64,000 nucleotides of DNA from Hyphomicrobiales bacterium (GTDB taxonomy: Bacteria; Pseudomonadota; Alphaproteobacteria; Rhizobiales; Rhizobiaceae): assembly GCA_900473795.1 (NCBI GenBank), contig UCMT01000014.1, positions 124,001 to 188,000 of the forward strand. The letters run 5' to 3'. The notes under the pieces were generated by a model that ran no database searches, was not told the origin of the DNA, and saw only the letters and a list, made by a program, of their open reading frames with translations. Shown here piece by piece: positions 19,364-29,045 of this stretch (within the stretch, counting starts at the first letter, position 1; each line of letters begins with the position of its first letter). Made by a program: the position numbers and the translations under genes.

Positions 19364-19852
19364 ATGAAAGGCGAAATTCTGGAGGAACACCGGTGGCTGG
19401 AGCAGCTGACGGGCCGGTGGCGTGTGACCTTCGACATGCCCGCCGACAGCGGTGAACAGGGCGCCGACGGAGCATGGCTGGAGGAAACCCGCTCGCTGGG
19501 CGGCGCCTGGATCGTCTCGGAGACGACCGGGATCATGCCGGACGACAGCAAGGCGACCAACATCATGACGCTCGGCTATGATCCTGAGAAAAAACGTTAT
19601 GTCGGCTCTTTCGCCAGTTCGATGATGACCTATCTCTAGGGCTACGAAGGCACGCTCGACGAGACCGGCACGGTGTTGACGCTCGACTGCGAAGGTCCCG
19701 ATTTCGAGAAGGCCGGCAGGACGACCCGGTACCAGGACATCGTTACGATCAAGGACGAGAACACGCGGAATTTCTCGTCCCGCATGCAGAATGCCGACGG
19801 CACTTGGAAGCCTGTCATGTCTTCCGACTACAAGCGCATTTCCGCAGTCTGA
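19364..19852 (+). pseudogene. DUF1579 family gene interrupted by one in-frame amber codon
   Basis: Reading from ATG 19364 (MKGEILEEHRWLEQLTGRW) the frame gives a complete DUF1579 protein of 162 codons up to TGA at 19850-19852, except for TAG at 19637-19639. The stop sits in SSMMTYL*GYEGTLDETG. Relatives have Trp at this place (MMTHLWVYEG-like), so a single TGG to TAG change explains it. The downstream half (VLTLDCEGPDF, RTTRYQDIV, SDYKRISAV) is well preserved, so the mutation is recent, is a sequencing error, or is suppressed. It lies between the DUF899 and VOC genes in one apparent operon. Confidence 0.88.
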
Positions 19853-19905
19853 CACTCTGCCTTTTTCGGCCACAGGGCCCCGCAAACATCAAAGGGAGGA
19901 TTGCA

Positions 19906-20679
19906 ATGAGCGACAAACATGGAGCATTCGTCTGGTACGAACTGATGACCACCGACACCAGGGCGGCGGAAGAATTCTATGATGCCGTCGTCGGCTGGAC
20001 GTCCGAGGACAGCGGCATGCCCGGCGCCGGCTACACGCTTTTCAAGACGGACGGCGTGCGCGTTGCCGGCTTGATGACGATGCCCGAAGGCGCCGTGCAG
20101 ATGAACGCGCCGCCGGCCTGGATCGGCTATATCGGCGTCGATGACGTCGATGCCGCGGCAAGGAAGGTCGCCGAACTCGGCGGCAAGGTGCATCGCGAGC
20201 CGGACGATATCCCGACCATCGGCCGCTTCGCCATCGTCGCCGATCCGCACGGCGCGGTATTCGCCCTGTTCAAGGGCGCTGGCGATGGCGAGATGCCCGA
20301 GCTCGCCCGGAACGCCAACGGCAATGTCGGCTGGCACGAGCTGATGGCCGGCGATCTTTCCGTCGAATTCCCCTTCTACCAGAAGATGTTCGGTTGGGGG
20401 AAGGACGAGGCGATGGATATGGGGCCGATGGGCGTCTACCAGCTCTTCACCCACAACGGTGCGCAGATCGGCGGCATGATGACGAAGACGCCGGAAATTC
20501 CAGCGCCCTACTGGGGCTATTATTTCAACGTCGACGCTCTCGACGCCGCTGTCGAACGGGCAACGTCGCGCGGCGCCAAGATCGTCATGGGCCCCATGGA
20601 GGTCCCCGGAGGCGCCTGGGTCATTGGCGGCGTCGATCCGCAAGGCGCTCATTTCAGCCTGGTATCGATGAAACGCTGA
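19906..20679 (+). CDS. Two-domain VOC-family protein (glyoxalase-like)
   Basis: The 257 residues form two consecutive VOC domains. The first is about 1-125 (FVWYELMTTDTRAAEEFYDAVVGW to FAIVADPHGAVFALFKG). The second is 130-257 (VGWHELMAGDLSVEFPFYQKMFGW to WVIGGVDPQGAHFSLV). This is the arrangement of the CFP32-like or hydroxylase-type glyoxalases. The reaction is unknown. GGGAGGATTGCA precedes the ATG at 19906, so the upstream open frame is not part of the gene. It is probably co-transcribed with DUF899 and DUF1579 under the MarR operator. Confidence 0.9.
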   Translation: MSDKHGAFVWYELMTTDTRAAEEFYDAVVGWTSEDSGMPGAGYTLFKTDGVRVAGLMTMPEGAVQMNAPPAWIGYIGVDDVDAAARKVAELGGKVHREPDDIPTIGRFAIVADPHGAVFALFKGAGDGEMPELARNANGNVGWHELMAGDLSVEFPFYQKMFGWGKDEAMDMGPMGVYQLFTHNGAQIGGMMTKTPEIPAPYWGYYFNVDALDAAVERATSRGAKIVMGPMEVPGGAWVIGGVDPQGAHFSLVSMKR

Positions 20680-20864
20680 CCTCGTTTCCATCCACATCGC
20701 ACCACCGGCAGTTCGCTGCCGGTGGCCTGCGAGCACCGCCGTCCCCACGTGCAGACGACCGAGGGATCTCCACGCCAATATTTCAGCCTTGCAATCTTTC
20801 TTCGCATTGCACAAAGTCTTCCTAATGGTGGCAAAGACCCACCATCAAGGGGACAAAAATCCGC

Positions 20865-23800
20865 ATGGCGATCAAAGCAAGCATTCATCACCTGACGCAT
20901 TACAAATACGACAAGCCGGTCCGGCTCGGGCCTCAGATCATCCGGCTGAAGCCGGCGGCGCATTCGAAGACCAAGGTGATCAGCCACTCGCTCAAGGTCT
21001 CGCCCTCCAATCACTTCGTCACGCTGCAGCAAGACCCCTACGGCAACTACCTGTCCCGCTACGTCTTTCCCGATCCGGTCACCGAACTGAAGATCGAGGT
21101 CGATCTGATCGCCGACATGACGGTCTACAATCCCTTCGATTTCTTCATCGAGGAAGAGGCCGAGACATTCCCCTTCCAGTACCCCGAGGATATTAGCGAC
21201 GATCTGAAGATCTACATGCAGCCGGAGCCGATGAGCCCGGCGCTGGCCGATTATATCGCGTCTGTCGACCTCACCCCGGTGCGAACCATCGATTTCATCG
21301 TCGGCCTCAATGCCCGCCTGCAGCAGAAGGTCAACTACGTCATCCGCATGGAACCCGGTGTCCAGACACCGGAACAGACGCTGACGCTGGCGCTCGGCTC
21401 CTGCCGTGATTCGAGCTGGCTGCTCGTGCAGATCCTGCGCAATCTCGGGCTGGCCGCCCGCTTCGTCTCCGGCTACCTCATCCAGCTCGCCCCCGATCTC
21501 AAGGCGCTTGATGGCCCGTCCGGCACTGAGGTCGATTTCACCGACCTGCATGCCTGGTGCGAAGTCTATATTCCCGGCGCCGGCTGGATCGGGCTTGATC
21601 CGACCTCCGGTCTTTTGACCGGCGAAAGCCATATCCCGCTGGCCGCCACGCCGCACTATCGCAACGCCGCGCCAATCTCCGGCGGCCTCTATGGCGACGC
21701 CAACACGACGTTCGAATTCGACATGAAGGTGGCGCGCGTCGCCGAACATCCGCGCATCACCAAGCCGTTTTCCGAGGAGAGCTGGCAGGCGCTGAACGCA
21801 CTTGGCGAACAGGTCGACAAGGTACTCGCCGGCAGCGACGTGCGGCTTACCATGGGCGGCGAGCCGACTTTCGTCTCGATCGACGACTTCGAATCGGAGG
21901 AATGGAACACCGGTGCCGTCGGCCCGACCAAGCGCGACAAGGCCGACCAGTTGATCCGCCGCTTGCGCGAACGTTTCGCCCCCGGCGGTTTCCTGCACTA
22001 CGGCCAGGGCAAGTGGTATCCCGGCGAAAGCCTGCCGCGCTGGACCTTCTCGCTCTACTGGCGCAAGGACGGCAAGCCGATCTGGTCCAATCCCGACCTG
22101 ATCGCTGCCGAAGGCCAGGACACCAAGGTGACCGACAGGCAAGCCGAGGCTCTTCTCACCGGCATCGCCGCGGAGCTTGAGATCGAGCCCGACATGATCA
22201 TTCCGGCCTATGAAGACCCGGCGGAATGGATCATCAAGGAAGGCAGCCTGCCCGAAAACGTCGACCCCTCCAATTCCAGGCTTGAGAGCCCGGAAGAGCG
22301 CGCCCGCATCGCCAAGGTCTTCGAGCGCGGCCTGACGACCGCGACCGGCTACATCCTTCCCGTCCAGGCTTGGAATGCCAAGGCCGGCGGCCGCCGATGG
22401 GTGAGTGAGAAATGGCGCACCCGCCGCGGCAAGATTTTCCTCATCCCCGGTGATTCGCCGATCGGCTTCCGCATGCCACTCGGCACCCTGCCCTACGTGC
22501 CGCCGTCGCAATATCCCTATATCCATCCGGCCGATCCCTCGATCCCGCGCGGTCCGCTGCCCGACTACAGCGCACCGGCGCGGGCCTTGGCGGAAGCGTC
22601 CCGCACGGCGAGCGAGCCGCAGCAGGGCCGCAACGAGCAGAATATCGCCGGATCAACGGGCGACATCCGCGGCGCTGTCCGCACCGCGCTCAGCGTCGAG
22701 CCGCGCGACGGCCGGCTCTGCGTCTTCATGCCGCCGGTCGAGCGTATCGAGGACTATCTCGACCTGATCGCCGCCGCCGAGAAGGCCGCGTCCGGTCTCG
22801 GCCTGCCGGTCCATATCGAAGGCTATTCGCCGCCGCAGGACGAGCGCATCAACGTCATGCGCGTCGCGCCCGATCCGGGCGTCATCGAGGTCAATATCCA
22901 CCCGGCATCCAACTGGCAGGATTGCGTCGACATCACCACGGCGATCTATGAGGAAGCGCGCCAGTCGCGGCTCGGCGCCGACAAGTTCATGATTGACGGA
23001 CGCCACACCGGCACCGGCGGCGGCAACCATGTGGTGGTCGGCGGTCAGAACCCCAACGACAGCCCCTTCCTGCGTCGCCCCGATCTTCTGAAAAGCCTCA
23101 TCCTGCACTGGCAGCGGCATCCGTCGCTGTCCTATCTCTTCTCCGGCATGTTCATCGGCCCGACCAGCCAGGCGCCGCGCGTCGACGAGGCGCGACACGA
23201 CACGCTCTATGAGATGGAGATCGCCATGTCGCAGGTGCCGCTGCCCGGCCAGGGCGCGCAGCCCCTGCCGTGGATGGTCGACCGCCTGTTCCGCAATCTC
23301 TTGACGGACGTCACCGGCAATACGCATCGTTCGGAAATCTGCATCGACAAGCTGTTTTCGCCGGATGGTCCGACGGGGCGCCTCGGCCTCGTCGAGTTCC
23401 GCGGCTTCGAAATGCCGCCGAACGCCCGCATGAGCCTTGCCCAGCAGGTGCTGATACGCGCCCTCATCGCCCGCTTGTGGCAGAATCCGGCCGAAGGCAG
23501 GCTCGTGCGCTGGGGCACGGCGCTGCATGACCGTTTCATGCTGCCGCACCATGTCTGGCAGGATTTTATCGACGTGCTGAACGATCTGCGCGCCAATGGT
23601 TTCGACCTGCGGCCCGAATGGTTCGAGGCCCAGCTCGAATTCCGCTTCCCGTTCTGCGGCGAGGTCGAATACGAGGGCGCCAAGCTCGAACTGCGTCAGG
23701 CGCTGGAGCCATGGCACGTCATGGGCGAGCAGGGCGCCGTCGGCGGCACCGTGCGCTACGTCGACAGTTCCGTCGAGCGTCTGCAGGTGAAGCTCGATAC

Positions 23801-24194
23801 GTCGAATCCCGAACGCTATACCGTCGCCTGCAACGGCCGGCCGGTTCCGCTGACCGGGACCGCTGTCAACGGCGTCTCGATCGCCGGTGTCCGCTACAAG
23901 GCCTGGCAACCCGCGTCGGGTTTGCACCCGACCTTGCCGGTTAACACGCCACTTACATTCGACATTTATGATACATGGTCGGGGCGTTCGATCGGCGGCT
24001 GCATTTATCATGTTGCCCATCCGGGCGGGCGCAGTTACGACACGTTTCCGGTCAATGGCAACGAGGCGGAAGCCCGCAGGCTCGCACGCTTCGAGCCGTG
24101 GGGGCATACAGCCGGCGCTTACGCCCTCGTCCCGGAAACCCGATCAGCGGAATTTCCCCTGACGCTGGATTTGCGGCGTCCGGCAGGAGTATAG
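20865..24194 (+). CDS. Large transglutaminase-like protein with DUF2126 domain
   Basis: The 1109-residue protein starts with the bacterial transglutaminase N-terminal region ([26 protein letters not shown]). A transglutaminase/protease core follows with the likely triad Cys180 ([10 protein letters not shown]), His229 (DLHAWCEVY) and Asp245 (GLDPTSG). A long DUF2126 region (from about 300; [33 protein letters not shown]) fills the rest. No signal peptide, so it is cytosolic. It overlaps nothing and is 7 bp before the ATP-grasp/alpha-E gene. The trio recurs in many proteobacteria. Aravind and colleagues proposed a role in peptide synthesis or modification; the substrate is unknown. Confidence 0.93.
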   Translation: MAIKASIHHLTHYKYDKPVRLGPQIIRLKPAAHSKTKVISHSLKVSPSNHFVTLQQDPYGNYLSRYVFPDPVTELKIEVDLIADMTVYNPFDFFIEEEAETFPFQYPEDISDDLKIYMQPEPMSPALADYIASVDLTPVRTIDFIVGLNARLQQKVNYVIRMEPGVQTPEQTLTLALGSCRDSSWLLVQILRNLGLAARFVSGYLIQLAPDLKALDGPSGTEVDFTDLHAWCEVYIPGAGWIGLDPTSGLLTGESHIPLAATPHYRNAAPISGGLYGDANTTFEFDMKVARVAEHPRITKPFSEESWQALNALGEQVDKVLAGSDVRLTMGGEPTFVSIDDFESEEWNTGAVGPTKRDKADQLIRRLRERFAPGGFLHYGQGKWYPGESLPRWTFSLYWRKDGKPIWSNPDLIAAEGQDTKVTDRQAEALLTGIAAELEIEPDMIIPAYEDPAEWIIKEGSLPENVDPSNSRLESPEERARIAKVFERGLTTATGYILPVQAWNAKAGGRRWVSEKWRTRRGKIFLIPGDSPIGFRMPLGTLPYVPPSQYPYIHPADPSIPRGPLPDYSAPARALAEASRTASEPQQGRNEQNIAGSTGDIRGAVRTALSVEPRDGRLCVFMPPVERIEDYLDLIAAAEKAASGLGLPVHIEGYSPPQDERINVMRVAPDPGVIEVNIHPASNWQDCVDITTAIYEEARQSRLGADKFMIDGRHTGTGGGNHVVVGGQNPNDSPFLRRPDLLKSLILHWQRHPSLSYLFSGMFIGPTSQAPRVDEARHDTLYEMEIAMSQVPLPGQGAQPLPWMVDRLFRNLLTDVTGNTHRSEICIDKLFSPDGPTGRLGLVEFRGFEMPPNARMSLAQQVLIRALIARLWQNPAEGRLVRWGTALHDRFMLPHHVWQDFIDVLNDLRANGFDLRPEWFEAQLEFRFPFCGEVEYEGAKLELRQALEPWHVMGEQGAVGGTVRYVDSSVERLQVKLDTSNPERYTVACNGRPVPLTGTAVNGVSIAGVRYKAWQPASGLHPTLPVNTPLTFDIYDTWSGRSIGGCIYHVAHPGGRSYDTFPVNGNEAEARRLARFEPWGHTAGAYALVPETRSAEFPLTLDLRRPAGV

Positions 24195-24201
24195 GGCCTC
24201 G

Positions 24202-26616
24202 ATGTCAAAGAAGCAGACGGCGGAAGCAGTGCGTGCGCAAAAGCGGTACGAAAATGACCCGGCCTTCGGCTATCGCGCCCTTCCCGGCATTGCCGACGAG
24301 ATGCTCGATACACATGGCAATGTCCGGCCCGTCTGGCAGCATCTTCTTTCGACCATCGGCCACATGGACGAGACGGAGCTTGCCAACCGCTTCGCCCGCG
24401 CCGACCGCTACCTGCGTGACGCCGGCGTCTTCTATCGGGCCTATGGTACGAAGGAAAATTCCGAACGCAGCTGGCCGCTCTCGCATGTGCCGGTCCTGAT
24501 CGACGATGTCGAGTGGCAGGCCGTCTCGAAAGGCCTCGTCCAGCGCGCCGAACTGCTGGAGCATATCGTCGCCGATATCTACGGTCCCAACCGGCTTGTC
24601 GCCGAAGGTTTCCTGCCGCCGTCGCTGGTGGCCGGCAATCCGGAATTCCTGCGCCCGATGGTCGGCGTACTGCCGGCCGACGGTCATTTCCTGCATTTCT
24701 GTTCCTTCGAGATCGGCCGCGGGCCGGACGGCAATTGGTGGGTGCTGTCGGATCGCACCGAGGCCCCCTCGGGCGCCGGTTTCGCGCTTGAAAACCGGGT
24801 GGCGACCACCCGCGCCTTCTCCGATCTCTATGCCGAAACGCACGTCCATCGCCTTGCCGGCTTCTTCGGCGCCTTCCGCGATACGCTGCAATCGCGCAAG
24901 AAGCATCCCGACGACCGCATCGCCGTCCTGACCCCCGGTGTCGCCAACGAGACCTATTTCGAGCATGCCTACATCGCCCGCTACCTCGGCTTCATGCTGC
25001 TCGAGGGCGAGGATCTGACCGTCATCGATGGCCGCGTCATGGTGCGCACCGTCGCCGGCCTGAAGCCCGTTGGCGTACTCTGGCGCCGCCTCGACGCCGC
25101 CTTCGCCGATCCGCTGGAGCTCAATCAGCGCTCGCAGATCGGCACGCCGGGCATGGTCGAGGCGCTGCGCTCCGGCTCGGTCTCGATCGTCAACTCGCTC
25201 GGATCCGGCATCGTCGAAACCCGCGCCTTCCTCGCCTTCCTTCCGAAGATCTGCCGCCATCTTCTGGGCGAGGACCAGATCCTGCCAAGCATCGCCACCT
25301 GGTGGTGCGGCCAGCAGCCGGAACGCGATCAGGTGGCGGGCAACATCGAGAAGATGGTGATCGGCCCCGCCTATTCGACCCGTCCCTTCTTCGACGACAA
25401 CGACCGCTCCGTCCTCGGTTCAACGTTGCGCGACAATGCCAAGATGTCGGTTTCCGAATGGCTGCAGACCGACGGCCCGAAGCTCGTCGGCCAGGAAGTG
25501 GTGACCCTCTCGACCACGCCCGCCTGGGTCAACGGCAAGCTGACGCCGCGGCCGATGAGTCTGCGCGTCTACGTTGCCCGTACCCGCGACGGCTGGCAGG
25601 TGATGCCGGGCGGCTTTGCCCGCATCGGCTCGCGCGCCGACGCGGCCGCGATCGCCATGCAGGCGGGCGGTTCGGCCGCCGATGTCTGGATCGTCAGCCA
25701 GAAGCCGGTGGAGCAGATGACGCTCCTGCCGGCCGAGGAGAGCTTCATCCGCATCATGCCCGGCAGCCTGCCGAGCCGCGCCGCCGACAACCTCTTCTGG
25801 CTCGGCCGCTATATCGAACGGGCGGAAGGCGCACTGCGCATCCTGCGCGCCTGGCACGGGCGGTTTGCCGAAACCGCCAATACCCAGATGCCGCTCCTGA
25901 AGGACATCACCGACTATCTGGCGGGTCTCGATATCGACACCCGGCAAGCCGTGCCCGAAAGCCTGGTCACCAACATCAACAGCGCCCTGTTTTCCGCCAG
26001 CAATATCCGCGACCGTTTCTCGGCCGATGGCTGGCTGGCCCTCAACGATCTCGCCAAGACCGCGCGCAAGTTCCAGTCGACCGTGCAGGCCGGCGACGAC
26101 GCCACCCATGCGATGACGATCCTGTTGCGCAAGCTCGCGGGCTTTGCCGGTCTCGTCCATGAAAACATGTACCGCTTCACCGGCTGGCGCTTCCTGTCGA
26201 TCGGCCGCTATCTCGAGCGCGGACTGCACATGACCCGCCTGCTCGGCCATATGTCGGGCGAGGACGCGCCGGACGGCGCCTATGACATGCTGCTCGAAAT
26301 CGGCGACAGCGTCATGACCCACCGCCGCCGCTACAACGTCAATACCGCAGCCCTCACCGTCACCGATCTTCTGGCGCTCGACCCGCTCAACCCGCGCTCG
26401 ATCCTCTACCAGCTGAACGAGATCAAGACCGAGGTCGAGCAGCTGCCGAACGCCTTCTCGAACGGCCAGATGTCGCCCTTCTACCGCGAAGCCATGCGCC
26501 TCCACGCCGGTCTTGCCGTCATGACGCCGGAGGCGATGAACGCTCTGGTCTACAATCGCCTCGAACAGGAACTGGGGCGCTTCTCCGATATCCTCGCGCA
26601 AACCTATCTCGGATAG
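24202..26616 (+). CDS. Circularly permuted ATP-grasp and alpha-E domain fusion protein
   Basis: The 804 residues combine two proteins that are separate in many genomes. Residues about 80-480 are a circularly permuted ATP-grasp type 2 domain (DUF404/407; VLIDDVEWQ, DIYGPNRL, RTVAGLKPVGVLWRR, GQEVVTLSTTPAWVNGKL). Residues about 519-804 are an all-helical alpha-E domain (DUF403; MPGSLPSRAADNLFWLGRYIERAEG). ATP-grasp members of this type are expected to form peptide or amide bonds. The gene lies 7 bp after the large transglutaminase-like gene and 36 bp before the smaller one, so the three form one operon. Confidence 0.93.
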   Translation: MSKKQTAEAVRAQKRYENDPAFGYRALPGIADEMLDTHGNVRPVWQHLLSTIGHMDETELANRFARADRYLRDAGVFYRAYGTKENSERSWPLSHVPVLIDDVEWQAVSKGLVQRAELLEHIVADIYGPNRLVAEGFLPPSLVAGNPEFLRPMVGVLPADGHFLHFCSFEIGRGPDGNWWVLSDRTEAPSGAGFALENRVATTRAFSDLYAETHVHRLAGFFGAFRDTLQSRKKHPDDRIAVLTPGVANETYFEHAYIARYLGFMLLEGEDLTVIDGRVMVRTVAGLKPVGVLWRRLDAAFADPLELNQRSQIGTPGMVEALRSGSVSIVNSLGSGIVETRAFLAFLPKICRHLLGEDQILPSIATWWCGQQPERDQVAGNIEKMVIGPAYSTRPFFDDNDRSVLGSTLRDNAKMSVSEWLQTDGPKLVGQEVVTLSTTPAWVNGKLTPRPMSLRVYVARTRDGWQVMPGGFARIGSRADAAAIAMQAGGSAADVWIVSQKPVEQMTLLPAEESFIRIMPGSLPSRAADNLFWLGRYIERAEGALRILRAWHGRFAETANTQMPLLKDITDYLAGLDIDTRQAVPESLVTNINSALFSASNIRDRFSADGWLALNDLAKTARKFQSTVQAGDDATHAMTILLRKLAGFAGLVHENMYRFTGWRFLSIGRYLERGLHMTRLLGHMSGEDAPDGAYDMLLEIGDSVMTHRRRYNVNTAALTVTDLLALDPLNPRSILYQLNEIKTEVEQLPNAFSNGQMSPFYREAMRLHAGLAVMTPEAMNALVYNRLEQELGRFSDILAQTYLG

Positions 26617-26652
26617 GATAGACAAACCTGTTGCGCCGAAACTGAGAGTTCC

Positions 26653-27531
26653 ATGCTCTACGACATCAATCTGCGGATCACCTACACCTACGAAGTCCCG
26701 GTTTCCGGTGGCCGGCATGTCGTTCGCGTGCTGCCCGTCTCGCTGCCGGACCGCCAGCGGCTGGTGGCGGGCACGGTCACCTGCACGCCGACGCCGGAGG
26801 AGCGCCGTGACAGCGGCGATTTCTTCGGCAATCCGTCAACGTCGATCCTGTTTCGCAAACAGCATGAAAAGCTGGTGATCCGCATGCAGGCGCGGGTCCA
26901 GCTCGAGCCCCAGCCACTGACCGCCGATTTTTCGCCGGACCTTGCGGCCTTTCCCGCAGAGATCGCCGACGTCTGGGCGCTCGACGCCGATTCGCCGCAC
27001 CATTTCCTCGGCGCCAGCCCGCGCCTGCCCGAGGATACGGCGATCGCCTCCTATGCCCAGGCCATTGCCAGGCCAGGCATGACGATCCGCCAGATCGCGA
27101 CCGCCATCTGCGCTCAGATCCACAAGGACTTCACCTACGACCCGAAGGCGACGACCGTCGATACGACACCGCGCGAGGCCTTCAAGCTGAAGCGTGGCGT
27201 CTGCCAGGATTTCACCCATGTGATGATCATCGCGCTGCGCAGCCTCGGCATACCCGCCGGCTATGTCAGCGGCTTCCTGCGCACCATCCCGCCGCCGGGC
27301 AAGGAACGTCTCGAAGGCGCTGATGCCATGCATGCCTGGGTGCGTTTCTGGTGCGGAACCACCACCGGATGGATGGAACTCGACCCCACCAACAATATTG
27401 TTGCCGGACTGGATCACATCGTCGTCGGCCACGGCCGCGACTACAGCGACGTTGCACCCGTCATTGGTGTGTTGAAAAGCTACGGATCGCACAAGACGGA
27501 GCAGGCCGTGGACGTTATTCCGCTGCAGTGA
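26653..27531 (+). CDS. Transglutaminase-like family protein (small partner)
   Basis: The 292-residue protein starts with a beta-sandwich N-terminal region (YDINLRITYTYEVPVSGGRHVVRVLP). A transglutaminase core has the triad Cys184 (KRGVCQDFTHVM), His227 (AMHAWVRFW) and Asp244 (ELDPTNN). Such proteins may cleave or cross-link peptide bonds, so this one may process or remove what the neighbouring ATP-grasp makes; that is inference. Typical operon companions elsewhere include an Anbu/proteasome-like peptidase, which is not present here. It is the last gene of the trio. Confidence 0.93.
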   Translation: MLYDINLRITYTYEVPVSGGRHVVRVLPVSLPDRQRLVAGTVTCTPTPEERRDSGDFFGNPSTSILFRKQHEKLVIRMQARVQLEPQPLTADFSPDLAAFPAEIADVWALDADSPHHFLGASPRLPEDTAIASYAQAIARPGMTIRQIATAICAQIHKDFTYDPKATTVDTTPREAFKLKRGVCQDFTHVMIIALRSLGIPAGYVSGFLRTIPPPGKERLEGADAMHAWVRFWCGTTTGWMELDPTNNIVAGLDHIVVGHGRDYSDVAPVIGVLKSYGSHKTEQAVDVIPLQ

Positions 27532-27694
27532 TCGCGCTGCGGCGTCCCTCTTTCGCACACCGGAGCCCCGTCGACGCCCTGCATTTGCAGGCACGATAAA
27601 ACTCTATTCAATTCCGACAAATGATTTGAACAGGCCCGTAAGACTTGCCGGATAAACTTGCCTCATCGACATGATGTCGATCCAGGTGAGTAAA

Positions 27695-28687
27695 ATGGCA
27701 AAACGTGCAACTTTTCTGAAGTCCTGTTCGAAACTGATAGGCGATCGCCGCGGCAATTTCGGCATGATGGCGGCGATCGTCCTGCCCGTCGTGGCTCTGG
27801 CGGCAGGCTCCGCGGTCGATTTTTCGGTTGCCCACGCCGAGCGCACCAATCTCCAGGAGATCGCCGACTCTGCGGCCCTTGCCGGAGGCGGAACCTTTGA
27901 CGGCTCCAATTTCGCGGACGCCAAGAAGATCGCCGAAACCTATATCAAGTTGCAGCTCGGCTCCACCCCGACGGAAGAGGACACCCCCGACGCAGCCCTC
28001 GGCACCGGCGTGAAATATACCGTCTCGGCCGATGACAGAACGCTCAGCGTTGCGATACGAAAGGCGGTTCCGACCAGCCTGATGAAGATCGCCGCCATCA
28101 ATTCCGTCGAGGTCGGCGTCATTGCCTCGGCACGTTCTCCGATGAAGCCGGAAAAAATCACCTTCACGCCGACGAAGGCGCAGGGCTGGTATTTCAAGAA
28201 GATATCCGTTCTCGTCCTGCGCAAGGGCGCAACCTCGGAAGTCACCCTGGGCACGGTGACCTATCAGCCGACGACCCAGGCCGACGGTGGCCAGGGCACC
28301 TATGCAGCCGTGCCGGCAGGCACCATCGATCTTGGTGCCTACACCAATCTTGCCCTGCGCATGGACATCAAGAACGACGGCTGCGACATCGGCTACAAGG
28401 CGACCGTGAAAAACAGCAAGGTGACGTGCTCGAAGAGCAACAAGGCCGCGGATCAGACATACAGCGCCGTCCTGCGCACGGATGATCCTGCCACGAGCCA
28501 ACACCTGTTTGTCGATGGCAAGCAGGTGCCGACCGGGGTCAAGGCGTCGCTGGAAAAATATTTCGGCTGCACGAAGAAGCAGGAACACGCCTGGGAAGAC
28601 GGCGGCGGATGGGATCGCCAGGACTTCTTCTACACCGTCACCGCCACCTGCGGCGCCGACGGACAATATGTCCGCCTCGTAAAGTAA
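27695..28687 (+). CDS. TadG-like pilus assembly/secreted protein with Tad N-terminal segment
   Basis: The 330 residues begin with the putative Flp pilus-assembly TadE/G-like leader, RRGNFGMMAAIVLPVVALAAGSAVDFS. This single membrane segment at about 18-42 has the conserved RGN-----A---P----AG-A-D pattern. The following VAHAERTNLQEIADSAALAGG is the usual second half. The rest is extracytoplasmic, has four cysteines near the C-terminus (CDIGY, KVTCSKS, FGCTKKQ, ATCGAD) and matches no domain I know. Full TadG proteins have a von Willebrand A domain, which is absent here. No tad cluster is nearby. ATG 27695 has AGGTGA before it; an ATG at 27671 lies inside a palindrome. Confidence 0.82.
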   Translation: MAKRATFLKSCSKLIGDRRGNFGMMAAIVLPVVALAAGSAVDFSVAHAERTNLQEIADSAALAGGGTFDGSNFADAKKIAETYIKLQLGSTPTEEDTPDAALGTGVKYTVSADDRTLSVAIRKAVPTSLMKIAAINSVEVGVIASARSPMKPEKITFTPTKAQGWYFKKISVLVLRKGATSEVTLGTVTYQPTTQADGGQGTYAAVPAGTIDLGAYTNLALRMDIKNDGCDIGYKATVKNSKVTCSKSNKAADQTYSAVLRTDDPATSQHLFVDGKQVPTGVKASLEKYFGCTKKQEHAWEDGGGWDRQDFFYTVTATCGADGQYVRLVK

Positions 28688-29045
28688 GTCGCGATAGAAC
28701 GCCGCCCAAGCCTGTCCGGCCATCGCCTTGAAAAGATGGCCGGTGCGGCTCCCGGCCTTGGACAGGACCGGGCCATTGGCATAGCAAATCACCGGGTGCG
28801 AAGGCGTCGCAGCGGCCCCTGCCAGCAACAGTTCGAACCGTGCGGGCCGACCGCCTCGCCGCACCGGAGGGTCGTTTCGTCGGCCTGCCGCGGGTTGAAA
28901 CCGCCCATACCGTGCTGCTGAATTCAATTTTCATCTTATTGAAAACGCTATTGCAAGCGCTTCGTATCGGTGCATAAATCGCTCATATGCCCCGTTGGTG
29001 TTCGCCTTCGGTCTCCCAAACCGCAAGAGAGGGTAAGCCTTTTTC
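28688..29045. other. 358-bp region upstream of glgP
   Basis: A 9-bp GC-rich hairpin at 28716-28743 (CCGGCCATC/GATGGCCGG) may end the tadG-like transcript. The middle is high-GC with several overlapping open frames and no ribosome-binding sites, so I call no gene. The last 130 bp are AT-rich and hold the candidate glgP promoter and palindrome. Confidence 0.5.
28951..28978 (+). promoter_or_regulatory. Candidate glgP promoter with overlapping AAGCGCTT palindrome
   Basis: TTGCAA (28951-28956), 16-bp spacer, CATAAA (28973-28978). The 8-bp palindrome AAGCGCTT at 28955-28962 overlaps the -35 side and resembles the core of sugar-responsive LacI-family operators. No such regulator is encoded next to it. 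Confidence 0.4.

Noticed and set aside
28736-28934. Overlapping short frames on both strands between the tadG-like gene and glgP
   Set aside because: Both strands are open because of high GC. No start with a ribosome-binding site and no recognisable motifs.
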